Shown piece after piece: positions 18,750-26,611 of a stretch of 64,000 bases of DNA. The notes under the pieces are model-generated. The model was given only the letters and a program-made list of their open reading frames with translations. It did not search any database and was not told where the DNA came from. Source of the stretch: Flavobacteriales bacterium (GTDB lineage Bacteria; Bacteroidota; Bacteroidia; Flavobacteriales_F; PHOS-HE28); NCBI GenBank assembly GCA_016704485.1, contig JADJAA010000002.1, forward strand, positions 1,116,001 through 1,180,000, in the 5' to 3' direction. The position numbers were made by a program, and so were the translations under genes. Numbering within the stretch: position 1 is the stretch's first letter; every line of letters starts with the position of its first letter.

Positions 18750-18992
18750 ATGGACAGGAATATACTGGTAGATACAATTCGCAAGACCTTGATCGACGTA
18801 TTGGGACATGATCGTTTCGAAATGCGCGACGACCTCACGGCTCCGGATGTTGAGGGTTGGGACTCACTCACGCACATGTCGATCATAACCGCACTGGAAA
18901 AGAGTTTTGGGATCCGGTTCAAATTACGGGAGATCAATCAACTCAGGAACATGGGATCGCTGATCGAGCTGATCTCCAACAAGGTGACCTGA
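18750..18992 (+). CDS. Acyl carrier protein (DltC-like)
   Basis: 80 residues, acidic, four-helix carrier size. The phosphopantetheine site is Ser39 in EGWDSLTHMSI. ATG 18750 is used; a TTG two codons earlier is weaker. Ten bases follow the GNAT and ten precede the second MBOAT, so the carrier sits between the enzyme that loads it and the transferase that should unload it. A carrier of this type plus an adenylation enzyme and MBOAT is diagnostic of Dlt-like transfer. Confidence 0.9.
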   Translation: MDRNILVDTIRKTLIDVLGHDRFEMRDDLTAPDVEGWDSLTHMSIITALEKSFGIRFKLREINQLRNMGSLIELISNKVT

Positions 18993-19002
18993 TCATTCCT
19001 AC

Positions 19003-20442
19003 ATGGTATTCTTTTCGTTCGGGTTTCTTGGGTTCTTCGCTGTGGTCCTATTGCTGTACTGGACCATAGCCAAACGATCCGCACTTTATCAGAATGCTGT
19101 TCTCCTTGCAGCAAGCATACTTTTTTACGCTTGGCTGGATCTTCGATTCCTCGGACTTTTGGCTATTAGTGCCGCAGCCAATTTCGGCATAGCATTGGCC
19201 ATTGATAGGGCCGATCGTGATCCGGTCCGTCTTTTTTGGTTCTGGACCGGTATTGCGATCAATATTGGAGCTTTAGGCTTTTTCAAGTACTTCGGCTTTT
19301 TCTATGACAGTATGGTCGATCTGCTCGGCCACATGGGCATAACAGCGCATTATTTGGTGTTACGCATTGCGCTACCGCTCGGTATCAGTTTTTACACGTT
19401 CCAAATGCTCGGGTACCTGCTGGATGTCAACAACGGTTTGCAAAAAGCCACGAAGGAACCGTTGTCGTTCTTCACGTACGTATTCCACTTTCCCAAAATT
19501 TTGGCTGGTCCAGTAGAGCGAGCTCGGATATTCTTGCCGCGTTTGGAAGTGGTAAGGAAGATCAGCACAACCGAGATCTCAGATGCCCTACGACAAATAC
19601 TTTGGGGACTGTTCGCCAAAATTGTGATCGCCGATAATTGTAGCGTACTTGTAGATCCGATCTATAACAATATTGAGAGCGCCAATGGTAGCACGTTATT
19701 ACTTGGTGCGTTCCTCTATTTGATCCAATTGTATGCTGACTTCTCAGGATATTCAAACATTGCGATCGGTCTTTCAAAATTATTGGGACTACCACTTCAG
19801 ATAAATTTCCGAGCACCCATTTTTGCGACCAATGTGGGTGACTTCTGGCGCCGGTGGCACGTTTCATTGACTTCATGGATGATGGACCATGTATTCACTC
19901 CACTCAACTTCATACTACGCGCTCAAGGTCGAACGGGGTTGGCCATTTCCATATTTATCACCTTTTTAGCGGTGGGTATCTGGCATGGTGCCAATTGGAC
20001 CTTCATACTCTTTGGCACGTTACAAGGGCTGTTCTTCATCCCATTGGTGATCCGTGGTAATGTTACCAGCCAACCATCGAATGCGAAGGGGTCGGTATTT
20101 CAGCTTTCGCGCCTTTTTTCCATATCCGCTACATTCTTACTTATGTCAATGTCCTTCATCCTAATGCGCGCACCGGATCTTGGCAGCGCGGTGGATTATT
20201 GGCTAGGCATATTGGACCCAAGTATTTTGGCCCGGCCAACCCTGATCATGAATGCAACACCTTTCCTGGTTTCCTTTTTTCTGGTCATTGAATGGTGGGG
20301 GCGAGAAGATGGATATGCATTGGCGAGATCCACCTCCATCGGTCCGATGTTCCTGCGATGGTCATTATTTGCATTCCTGGTATTCTTGATCGGTATGTAC
20401 ATGACCAACAATGCCGATGCGTTCATTTATCTTCAATTCTAG
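19003..20442 (+). CDS. MBOAT family O-acyltransferase (DltB/AlgI-like), second copy
   Basis: 479 residues, the same length as the first copy but clearly diverged. Motifs: LPLGISFYTFQMLGYLLD, FPKILAGPVERAR, FWRRWHVSLTSWMMDHVF and VGIWHGANWTF with the catalytic-type His328. Polytopic inner-membrane protein. Directly follows the carrier gene, so this copy is the likelier receiver of the carrier-bound group. It is followed after 83 bases by the second SGNH partner. Two MBOATs in one cluster could modify two positions, or one may use acetyl-CoA. Confidence 0.92.
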   Translation: MVFFSFGFLGFFAVVLLLYWTIAKRSALYQNAVLLAASILFYAWLDLRFLGLLAISAAANFGIALAIDRADRDPVRLFWFWTGIAINIGALGFFKYFGFFYDSMVDLLGHMGITAHYLVLRIALPLGISFYTFQMLGYLLDVNNGLQKATKEPLSFFTYVFHFPKILAGPVERARIFLPRLEVVRKISTTEISDALRQILWGLFAKIVIADNCSVLVDPIYNNIESANGSTLLLGAFLYLIQLYADFSGYSNIAIGLSKLLGLPLQINFRAPIFATNVGDFWRRWHVSLTSWMMDHVFTPLNFILRAQGRTGLAISIFITFLAVGIWHGANWTFILFGTLQGLFFIPLVIRGNVTSQPSNAKGSVFQLSRLFSISATFLLMSMSFILMRAPDLGSAVDYWLGILDPSILARPTLIMNATPFLVSFFLVIEWWGREDGYALARSTSIGPMFLRWSLFAFLVFLIGMYMTNNADAFIYLQF

Positions 20443-20477
20443 TTATACGCCAGCCGTACCTATCCCTACGATCCATT

Positions 20478-20503
20478 CAAATTCATTCCATTGGTTGAAT
20501 TTG
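20478..20503. repeat. Hairpin between second MBOAT and SGNH genes
   Basis: CAAATTCA (20478-20485) and TGAATTTG (20496-20503), an 8-bp perfect inverted repeat with a 10-base loop. No T-run follows, so it is unlikely to be a terminator. It may tune the ratio of the two proteins. Confidence 0.35.
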
Positions 20504-20525
20504 CTGCTCAGCTGACCTCCACAAA

Positions 20526-21479
20526 ATGCCTAAGCAAAATTACACGGTCCGTCTATTGATCTTCATGATCTTTTGTGCATTTATGTATGGTGTACTTCTC
20601 GTGGTTTGGGCTGCAATTTTACCGGCCAAATTCGCAGGGAACGTAAAACACCCTTTGGGTGGTGGTGGTCATTTACATACGCGACTTGCTGAAGTTCAGG
20701 ATCACGCGCCTGTGGACATACTGTTCTTAGGGTCATCACTGGCCTACCGTGGTTTCGATACCAGGATCTGGAAGGAACGAGGCTACACCGCTTTCAACTT
20801 GGGGTCTAGTGCCCAAAGCCCTGTCCAGACCGAGCAATTGGTGAAGGAATTCGTTGATCAATTACAACCTCAAGTCGTAATTATGGAAGTCTATTCCATT
20901 CTAAGTACTTCGGATGGAGTTGAATCTTCGCTCTCGATGATCGCCAATCACAAGTTGGATGCAGGTCTTCTTGAAATGGCCGGTCGTGTTGGAAATATTT
21001 TGACGTTCAACACCTTGATCTACGCATCTTGCAGAAAACTCTTGGGGGTCGATAAGAATTTCAAGGAACCTTTATATGAAGCCCCTGATCGTTACATACC
21101 GGGTGGTTTTGTTGAGCATGATAGCGCTGAGTTCAGGGACAAGGGCAACTCCAATTCGGTCCGCAAAGAGCCGATCGCTTTTCAATGGGATGCGTTCCTA
21201 CGAACCTGTGCTCTGTTAAAGGCTAAGAATTGTCGCATCATATTCATTGTAACACCCACCACATCAGCCAACCAGAATATGATGCTCGCGAACCCTACCG
21301 AAACGGATAATTGGTTCAGGTCCCAACCGAACTATTTGGATATGAACGGCAAAGTTCTGTTGAACGACAGTACGGATTTTTTCGACTCCAAGCATCTACA
21401 ACAGGGTGCGGTGTTCAAGTTCAATAACGCCTTGATAGATACACTGATCGATCGGAATTGGCTTCCTGTTCGGGACTAG
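20526..21479 (+). CDS. SGNH-like membrane-anchored acyltransferase partner, second copy
   Basis: 317 residues with an N-terminal anchor (LLIFMIFCAFMYGVLLVVWA) and a periplasmic domain. Motifs FLGSSLAYRGFD and FFDSKHLQQG parallel the first copy's GSSHAYRGFD and FTDGHHLNQAG. The His after the putative nucleophile is Leu here, while the Ser and the DxxH pair are kept. The paralogues share the whole domain layout, so the MBOAT-SGNH pair was duplicated around the adenylation-GNAT-carrier core. It should hand the group from the second MBOAT to its polymer. The acceptor is not identifiable. Confidence 0.8.
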   Translation: MPKQNYTVRLLIFMIFCAFMYGVLLVVWAAILPAKFAGNVKHPLGGGGHLHTRLAEVQDHAPVDILFLGSSLAYRGFDTRIWKERGYTAFNLGSSAQSPVQTEQLVKEFVDQLQPQVVIMEVYSILSTSDGVESSLSMIANHKLDAGLLEMAGRVGNILTFNTLIYASCRKLLGVDKNFKEPLYEAPDRYIPGGFVEHDSAEFRDKGNSNSVRKEPIAFQWDAFLRTCALLKAKNCRIIFIVTPTTSANQNMMLANPTETDNWFRSQPNYLDMNGKVLLNDSTDFFDSKHLQQGAVFKFNNALIDTLIDRNWLPVRD

Positions 21480-21867
21480 GCACCTTGTTACTGTATCTGC
21501 TGTAACACAACACGCGTTATTCTCTTTCACCAAATTCTGGAGCAGGATGAGTTGGAACCTAAAGGTCCCACGATGAACTGTAGAGCCTTGCTGGATAGCA
21601 ACCCTCGTAATATCCTTCAGTCACTCGTGAGACTCGCTCCAAAAGCCATGACACATTGTTTTTCGGGCTGGATGTGGTTTTACGGAACTAACGTATCAGC
21701 GTTAGTAGGCTTCTATCACTGAACCCCAATAAGTTCGATCAACTTACCACCGACCCAGTCCAATTGAATTAGCACTATTCACAATGCTGCGTTAGTAAAA
21801 AAATTCAAATGCTATTATTTCATTTCCCTTTCCTACATTGTTCCGCACATTTAAACCTCTCCATGTC
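21480..21867. other. Intergenic region between SGNH and repeat-protein genes
   Basis: About 390 bases. A short inverted repeat CTAACG/CGTTAG (21688-21705, loop of six) and TGTTAC/GTAACA near 21487-21508 are the only structures seen. No protein remnant was recognised on either strand. GC content is lower toward 21780-21840, where a promoter for the next gene is likely. Confidence 0.4.
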
Positions 21868-24800
21868 ATGAATACCTCCCGTTTGGCACTTGCAACCCTT
21901 GCATATTCGTTGACCATTTATTCCCAAGCACAGACCTTCGAATGGGGAAAGCAGATCGGCGGATCGAACTATGACTATGCCACAGCCATTGCGGTTGATG
22001 GATCGGACAATGTTTATTCCACCGGTCAATTCCAATCCACTGCAGATTTCGATCCAGGACCTGGGGTTTACGATCTTACCACCACGACAGCTTATCAAGT
22101 ATTCGTCAGTAAACTGGATGCTCAGGGCGATTTCGTTTGGGCTGTAGAGCTTGGAGGCCCCCAAAGTGACTATCCAAATGATATTGCCACAGATCCTTCT
22201 GAAAATGTGGTGGTATGTGGCACGTTCAATGTCACGGCTGACATGGATCCAGGGCCAAGTACGTACAACTTGACATCCGTTGGCAGTTCTGATGTGTTCG
22301 TATGCAAACTGGATCCCGATGGAAATTTTATTTGGGCAGTTAGTGTGGGTAGCATCAGTTACGACTATCCAGCATCTCTGGATGTTGACGTGTATGGCAA
22401 CATCTACTTGACCGGAGTGTTTAGAGACACCGTTGATTTCGACCCGGGGCCAGGTGTGCAACAGCGTATTGCTAATGGCTATGATGGTTTCTTGCTCCAA
22501 CTACTCCCGGACGGGTCATTTGCGGATGTATGGATATTTGGTGGTTCAGGGGATGTGTCACCAAATTGTGTTGAGGTGGATGACGCAGGCAACAAATACG
22601 TGACAGGTTCTTATAATGGTGTTGTTGATCTTGACCCAGGACCGGCCGTACTGAACGGGACACAAAATGTAGAAATAGGCGCTCTGTTTATAAGCAAGCT
22701 GGATCCAAATGGAGACCTGCTTTGGGCCAATGCCGGGGACGATCAAATTCAAGCATATGGACACTCCATCGCTGTGGATGACTTCGGGAATGTTTACGTT
22801 GCAGGTCAATTCTATGGCACGGTCGACTTCGATGCGGGTCCTGCAAGTTTCGTATTGATCGCAGAATACGGGTATAATATGTTCCTCACCAAACTAGGAC
22901 CAACGGGTGTGCATCAATGGACTCGCGACCGTGGTGAACTAGATGCCGATCATTCGGGCAATAGTATAGACGTGGATCTACAAAACAACGCTTACATCTA
23001 TGATGTGATCACCAGATACAATGGTGGTGCATTCCAATCAATTGCTCAACAAGAGAGACAAGGGCAACAACCCAACTATTTATCTATCCAGAAATGGAAC
23101 CCATCCGGTACGCTTGAATTCGACTATGAGCTTGGGCCCAGTGCTCAAGGGTCCCGAGATTCGCCTCATGCCCTATTCGTCACTTCCGATGGTAATATTC
23201 ATGCGGCGGCCAATTTTACATATGAGACACTGGATGTCGATCCCGGTCCTGGAGTAAGCGAACTTACCCCATTCGGCAATCTGGACGTGTTGATCCACAA
23301 AATGTCCCAATGCCCGACGACTTTTAATTCAATAACCGCCAGCGCCTGCGAGGCCTACACCGTACCAAGCGGAGATGAAACGTACACTATCAGTGGGACC
23401 ATTCAAGATACACTGGTGAATGCCTGCGGTGGTGACAGTATCCTTACCATTGACCTTACCATAAACTACAACACCGTTGGTAGTGAGACCATGACCGCAT
23501 GCGATAGCATGACCTGGGCCGCGAATGGTGTAACGTACACGACCAGCGGTACGTATTTTTCAATGTTGATCAACGCTGCAGGATGTGATTCGCTGGCCAC
23601 ACTCGACCTCACAGTCAATTACAGTTCCACCAGCACGGATACTCAAATAGCCTGCGATAGCTTCCTTTGGGATGTTGATGGTAACACCTATGATACCAGT
23701 GGTAGTTACACCGCTCTTCTTACCAATGCTGCAGGATGTGATTCCACCATCACACTAGACCTTACCGTAAACTACAGTACCACAAGCACGGATGTTCAGG
23801 AAGCATGCGATAGTTTCTTCTGGGATGAAGACGGTAACACCTATGATACCAGTGGTAATTACACCGCTCTTCTTACCAATGCTGCAGGATGTGATTCTAC
23901 CATTACACTAGACCTGACCATCAATAACAGCAACACCAGTGCTGATGTTCAAGTAGCATGTGATAGTTTCCTATGGGATGTGGATGGTAACACCTACGAT
24001 ACCAGCGGTAGTTACACAGCTATTCTCACTAATACCGCAGGATGCGATTCTACCATCACGCTCGACCTGACCGTCAATTACAGTACCGCAAGCACGGATG
24101 TAGAAGTGGCATGCGAAAGCTTCTTCTGGGATGAAGATGGGAACACCTATGATACCAGTGGAAGTTACACCGCTATGCTGACCAATGCCGCAGGGTGCGA
24201 TTCTACCGTCACACTTGACCTGACCATCAATAACAGCAACACCAGTGCTGATGTTCAAGTAGCATGCGATAGTTTCTTCTGGGATGCAGATGGTAACACC
24301 TATGATACCAGTGGTAGCTATACCACTATTTTGACCAACGCCGCAGGGTGTGATTCTACCATTACACTAGACCTGACCATCAATAACAGCAACGCCAGTG
24401 CTGATGTTCAAGAAGCATGCGATAGTTTCTTCTGGGATGCGGATGGTAACACCTATGATACCAGTGGTAGTTACACCGCTATACTGACCAATGCCGCAGG
24501 GTGTGATTCTACCATTACACTAGACCTGACCATCAATAACAGCAACGCCAGTGCTGATATTCAAGAAGCATGCGATAGTTTCTTCTGGGATGCGGATGGT
24601 AACAACTATGATACCAGTGGTAGCTATACCACTATTTTGACCAACGCCGCAGGATGCGATTCTACCATCACGCTTGACCTGACCATCAATAACAGCAACA
24701 CCAGTGCTGATGTTCAAGTAGCATGTGATAGTTTCTTCTGGGATGCGGATGGTAACACCTATGATAGCAGCGGTAGTTACACCGCTCTTCTTACCAATGC

Positions 24801-25929
24801 CGCAGGGTGCGATTCTATCATCACACTCGACCTTACCGTCAATTACAGTACCGCAAGCACCGTTGTAGAAGTGGCATGCGATAGCTTCCTTTGGGATGTG
24901 GATGGCAACACCTATGATACCACTGGTAGTTATACGGCTGTCCTGACCAATGCCGTAGGGTGCGATTCCACCATCACGCTGGACCTTACCGTCAATAGCA
25001 ATATCACCAGTGTAGATGTTCAAGTAGCATGCGATAGCTTCTTCTGGGATGCGGATGGGAACACCTATGATACCGATGGAAGTTATACGGCTATTTTGAC
25101 CAACGCAGCTGGGTGTGATTCTACTGTTACGCTTGACCTTACTGTTAATAGCAGCTCCACGGGTGCACAGGTGGAAGTGGCATGCGATAGCTTCCTTTGG
25201 GATGCGGATGGTAACACCTATGATAACAGCGGTAGTTACACTGCTATTCTTACCAATGCTGCAGGGTGCGATTCTACTATCACCCTGGACCTCTCCATTC
25301 TGAACAGTTCTGCAAGCTCAACTTCGGTTAATACCTGCACTGATTACTTCTGGGATGCAGATGGTAATACCTATGATAGCAGCGGAACCTATAGCGCAGT
25401 GTTCATCAACGCAGTGGGTTGTGACTCTACTGCCACACTTCTCCTCACGGTGGATACAGTGGATGTAACAGTGATCACTATTGCGGATACTGCGTTCACC
25501 GCTAGTGCTACCAATGCCGTGTTCCAATGGCTCGATTGTGATAATAATAATGAGCCGATCCCCGGAGCCACTTCAGCGGACTTCGCTCCTACGAACGCTG
25601 GCAGTTATGCCGTTGAAGTCACCCAGAATGGTTGTACGGACACCTCCGCTTGTTCCATCTCAACGGTAGGGATCGATTATCTGAACAACGCAGCAAATGT
25701 TGTGGTATTTCCCAATCCGACAGATGGCCAATTGAACATTGTGTTCGGGAAAGTGCAGGCAAATGTGTTCATCACTGTACATGCTATGGATGGTAGACAA
25801 GTAGCAGCGTTCAAGGAAAAGCAGACTGACCGTATCGTTACAGAACTTGATGTAGCGCAGGGAAATTACCTTATCCATGTATTCACGGAGGGCGCACCAC
25901 CGGCGGTCTTCAAGGTCTTGGTGCAATGA
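21868..25929 (+). CDS. Secreted SBBP propeller protein with 14 tandem repeats and T9SS sorting domain
   Basis: About 1353 residues from ATG 21868, which begins a signal peptide MNTSRLALATLAYSLTIYSQAQ. The N-terminal 480 residues hold about seven SBBP-type blades (DGSDNVYSTGQF, GNIYLTGVFRDTVDFDPGPG). Residues about 493-1206 are 14 copies of a 51-residue unit with ACDSFFWDADGNTYDTSG and NAAGCDSTITLDLT. The C-terminus has VVVFPNPTDGQLNIVFG and a type A sorting domain. Each repeat carries two Cys (in ACDS and GCDS), so an intra-repeat disulfide in the extracellular protein is plausible. Probably a stalk-like adhesin. It sits between the second SGNH gene and a decayed SGNH tail. Confidence 0.88.
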   Translation: MNTSRLALATLAYSLTIYSQAQTFEWGKQIGGSNYDYATAIAVDGSDNVYSTGQFQSTADFDPGPGVYDLTTTTAYQVFVSKLDAQGDFVWAVELGGPQSDYPNDIATDPSENVVVCGTFNVTADMDPGPSTYNLTSVGSSDVFVCKLDPDGNFIWAVSVGSISYDYPASLDVDVYGNIYLTGVFRDTVDFDPGPGVQQRIANGYDGFLLQLLPDGSFADVWIFGGSGDVSPNCVEVDDAGNKYVTGSYNGVVDLDPGPAVLNGTQNVEIGALFISKLDPNGDLLWANAGDDQIQAYGHSIAVDDFGNVYVAGQFYGTVDFDAGPASFVLIAEYGYNMFLTKLGPTGVHQWTRDRGELDADHSGNSIDVDLQNNAYIYDVITRYNGGAFQSIAQQERQGQQPNYLSIQKWNPSGTLEFDYELGPSAQGSRDSPHALFVTSDGNIHAAANFTYETLDVDPGPGVSELTPFGNLDVLIHKMSQCPTTFNSITASACEAYTVPSGDETYTISGTIQDTLVNACGGDSILTIDLTINYNTVGSETMTACDSMTWAANGVTYTTSGTYFSMLINAAGCDSLATLDLTVNYSSTSTDTQIACDSFLWDVDGNTYDTSGSYTALLTNAAGCDSTITLDLTVNYSTTSTDVQEACDSFFWDEDGNTYDTSGNYTALLTNAAGCDSTITLDLTINNSNTSADVQVACDSFLWDVDGNTYDTSGSYTAILTNTAGCDSTITLDLTVNYSTASTDVEVACESFFWDEDGNTYDTSGSYTAMLTNAAGCDSTVTLDLTINNSNTSADVQVACDSFFWDADGNTYDTSGSYTTILTNAAGCDSTITLDLTINNSNASADVQEACDSFFWDADGNTYDTSGSYTAILTNAAGCDSTITLDLTINNSNASADIQEACDSFFWDADGNNYDTSGSYTTILTNAAGCDSTITLDLTINNSNTSADVQVACDSFFWDADGNTYDSSGSYTALLTNAAGCDSIITLDLTVNYSTASTVVEVACDSFLWDVDGNTYDTTGSYTAVLTNAVGCDSTITLDLTVNSNITSVDVQVACDSFFWDADGNTYDTDGSYTAILTNAAGCDSTVTLDLTVNSSSTGAQVEVACDSFLWDADGNTYDNSGSYTAILTNAAGCDSTITLDLSILNSSASSTSVNTCTDYFWDADGNTYDSSGTYSAVFINAVGCDSTATLLLTVDTVDVTVITIADTAFTASATNAVFQWLDCDNNNEPIPGATSADFAPTNAGSYAVEVTQNGCTDTSACSISTVGIDYLNNAANVVVFPNPTDGQLNIVFGKVQANVFITVHAMDGRQVAAFKEKQTDRIVTELDVAQGNYLIHVFTEGAPPAVFKVLVQ
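23344..25485 (+). repeat. 14 tandem 153-bp repeats
   Basis: Units begin at GCCTGC/GCATGC of the ACDS codons at 23344, 23497, 23650 and every 153 bases to 25333, with no length change. The first two and the last units are divergent. The middle eleven (23650-25332) are very similar, with two alternating linker types (NYST-AST and NNSN-ASAD). Expect assembly and recombination instability. Confidence 0.9.
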
Positions 25930-26290
25930 TCTGATGCTTTCATTTTGTTGACCCGTTGAATAACTTGGTGGACGCACAAATGACACAATAGCTAGGCACT
26001 AATTTCAGTGGTTGAGGAAATTGTGTGTCTTGCGGTTCAGGAAGAACTGTACTTGCTACGCCTATGTAAACGTGAGCACTTGCACGCCATGAGCAATAAG
26101 TATGTGTATGAAAACCTGAAACTTAAAGGTTGAGTTATCCATTATTTCCATCACTCGTATGCACGTCACTGTTTCTTAGCACGGCTTTTAGCTCTGCTCT
26201 GGTTGCAGTGTTCAGCATTACCGGAATTAGGCTCTTCATTGACAAAGGAATTGACCTGCCCTACCCTTTTCAATAAGTCAGGATATTACG
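25930..26290. other. Intergenic region after the repeat protein
   Basis: About 360 bases. A plus-strand open stretch of about 40 codons ends at the TGA at 26131-26133 and reads EEIVCLAVQEELYLLRLCKREH in part; it has no start I trust and no recognised family. Otherwise nothing stands out before the SGNH tail remnant. Confidence 0.3.
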
Positions 26291-26430
26291 AACATGAACG
26301 GACAAGTATCATTGAATGACACACTGCACTTCACCGACGGTCATCTTTTGAATCAGGCCGGCGTGGAACTATTCAACGCAGCGTTGATCGATTCCTGAAT
26401 ACAAGTGGACGATTACCTATTCGGGACTAG
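26291..26430 (+). pseudogene. 3-prime remnant of a third SGNH-like gene
   Basis: The translation of 26291-26392 matches the C-terminus of the first SGNH protein at 29 of 34 positions (NMNGQV-SLNDTLHFTDGH, then NQAGVELFNAALID). Most base differences are synonymous, so it evolved as a protein before decaying. A TGA follows. After a one-base frame change the end reads LPIRD-stop, like the LPVRD-stop of the second SGNH copy. The catalytic-region His293 equivalent is Leu. No upstream part of the gene is present. Confidence 0.8.
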
Positions 26431-26438
26431 GCAAGTTG

Positions 26439-26607
26439 CTATGGTAACTGCTCCATCACCACCGTCGTCGGCACAATGCCGCCGATATTCATCAAAATTT
26501 GGTCACGATCATTGTTCGTGCCGGTGTATCGCACAGTGCCGTCCATGTTTACGTCCTCGCGCAAGTAACCAGTCGTGGAAGGTGAGCAAGGGAGCAAGTC
26601 GTTTCAT
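26439..26607 (-). pseudogene. Collapsed fifth gene of the secreted-protein operon
   Basis: ATG at 26607 lies four bases after the stop of the gene at 26612-28753, the same spacing as the rest of the operon, and starts MKRLAPLLTF. A shifted frame then reads GYLREDVNMDGTVRYTG and NNDRDQILMNIGGIVPT and ends EQLP-stop at 26439. That is the familiar C-terminal tail of large Bacteroidota secreted proteins. The body between the start and the tail has apparently been deleted. Confidence 0.65.
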
Positions 26608-26611
26608 GTTG

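Noticed and set aside
26007..26133. Open stretch of about 40 codons, EEIVCLAVQEELY in part
   Set aside because: No credible start and no recognised family. Could be the end of a lost gene, but a search is needed, and it is too short to call.
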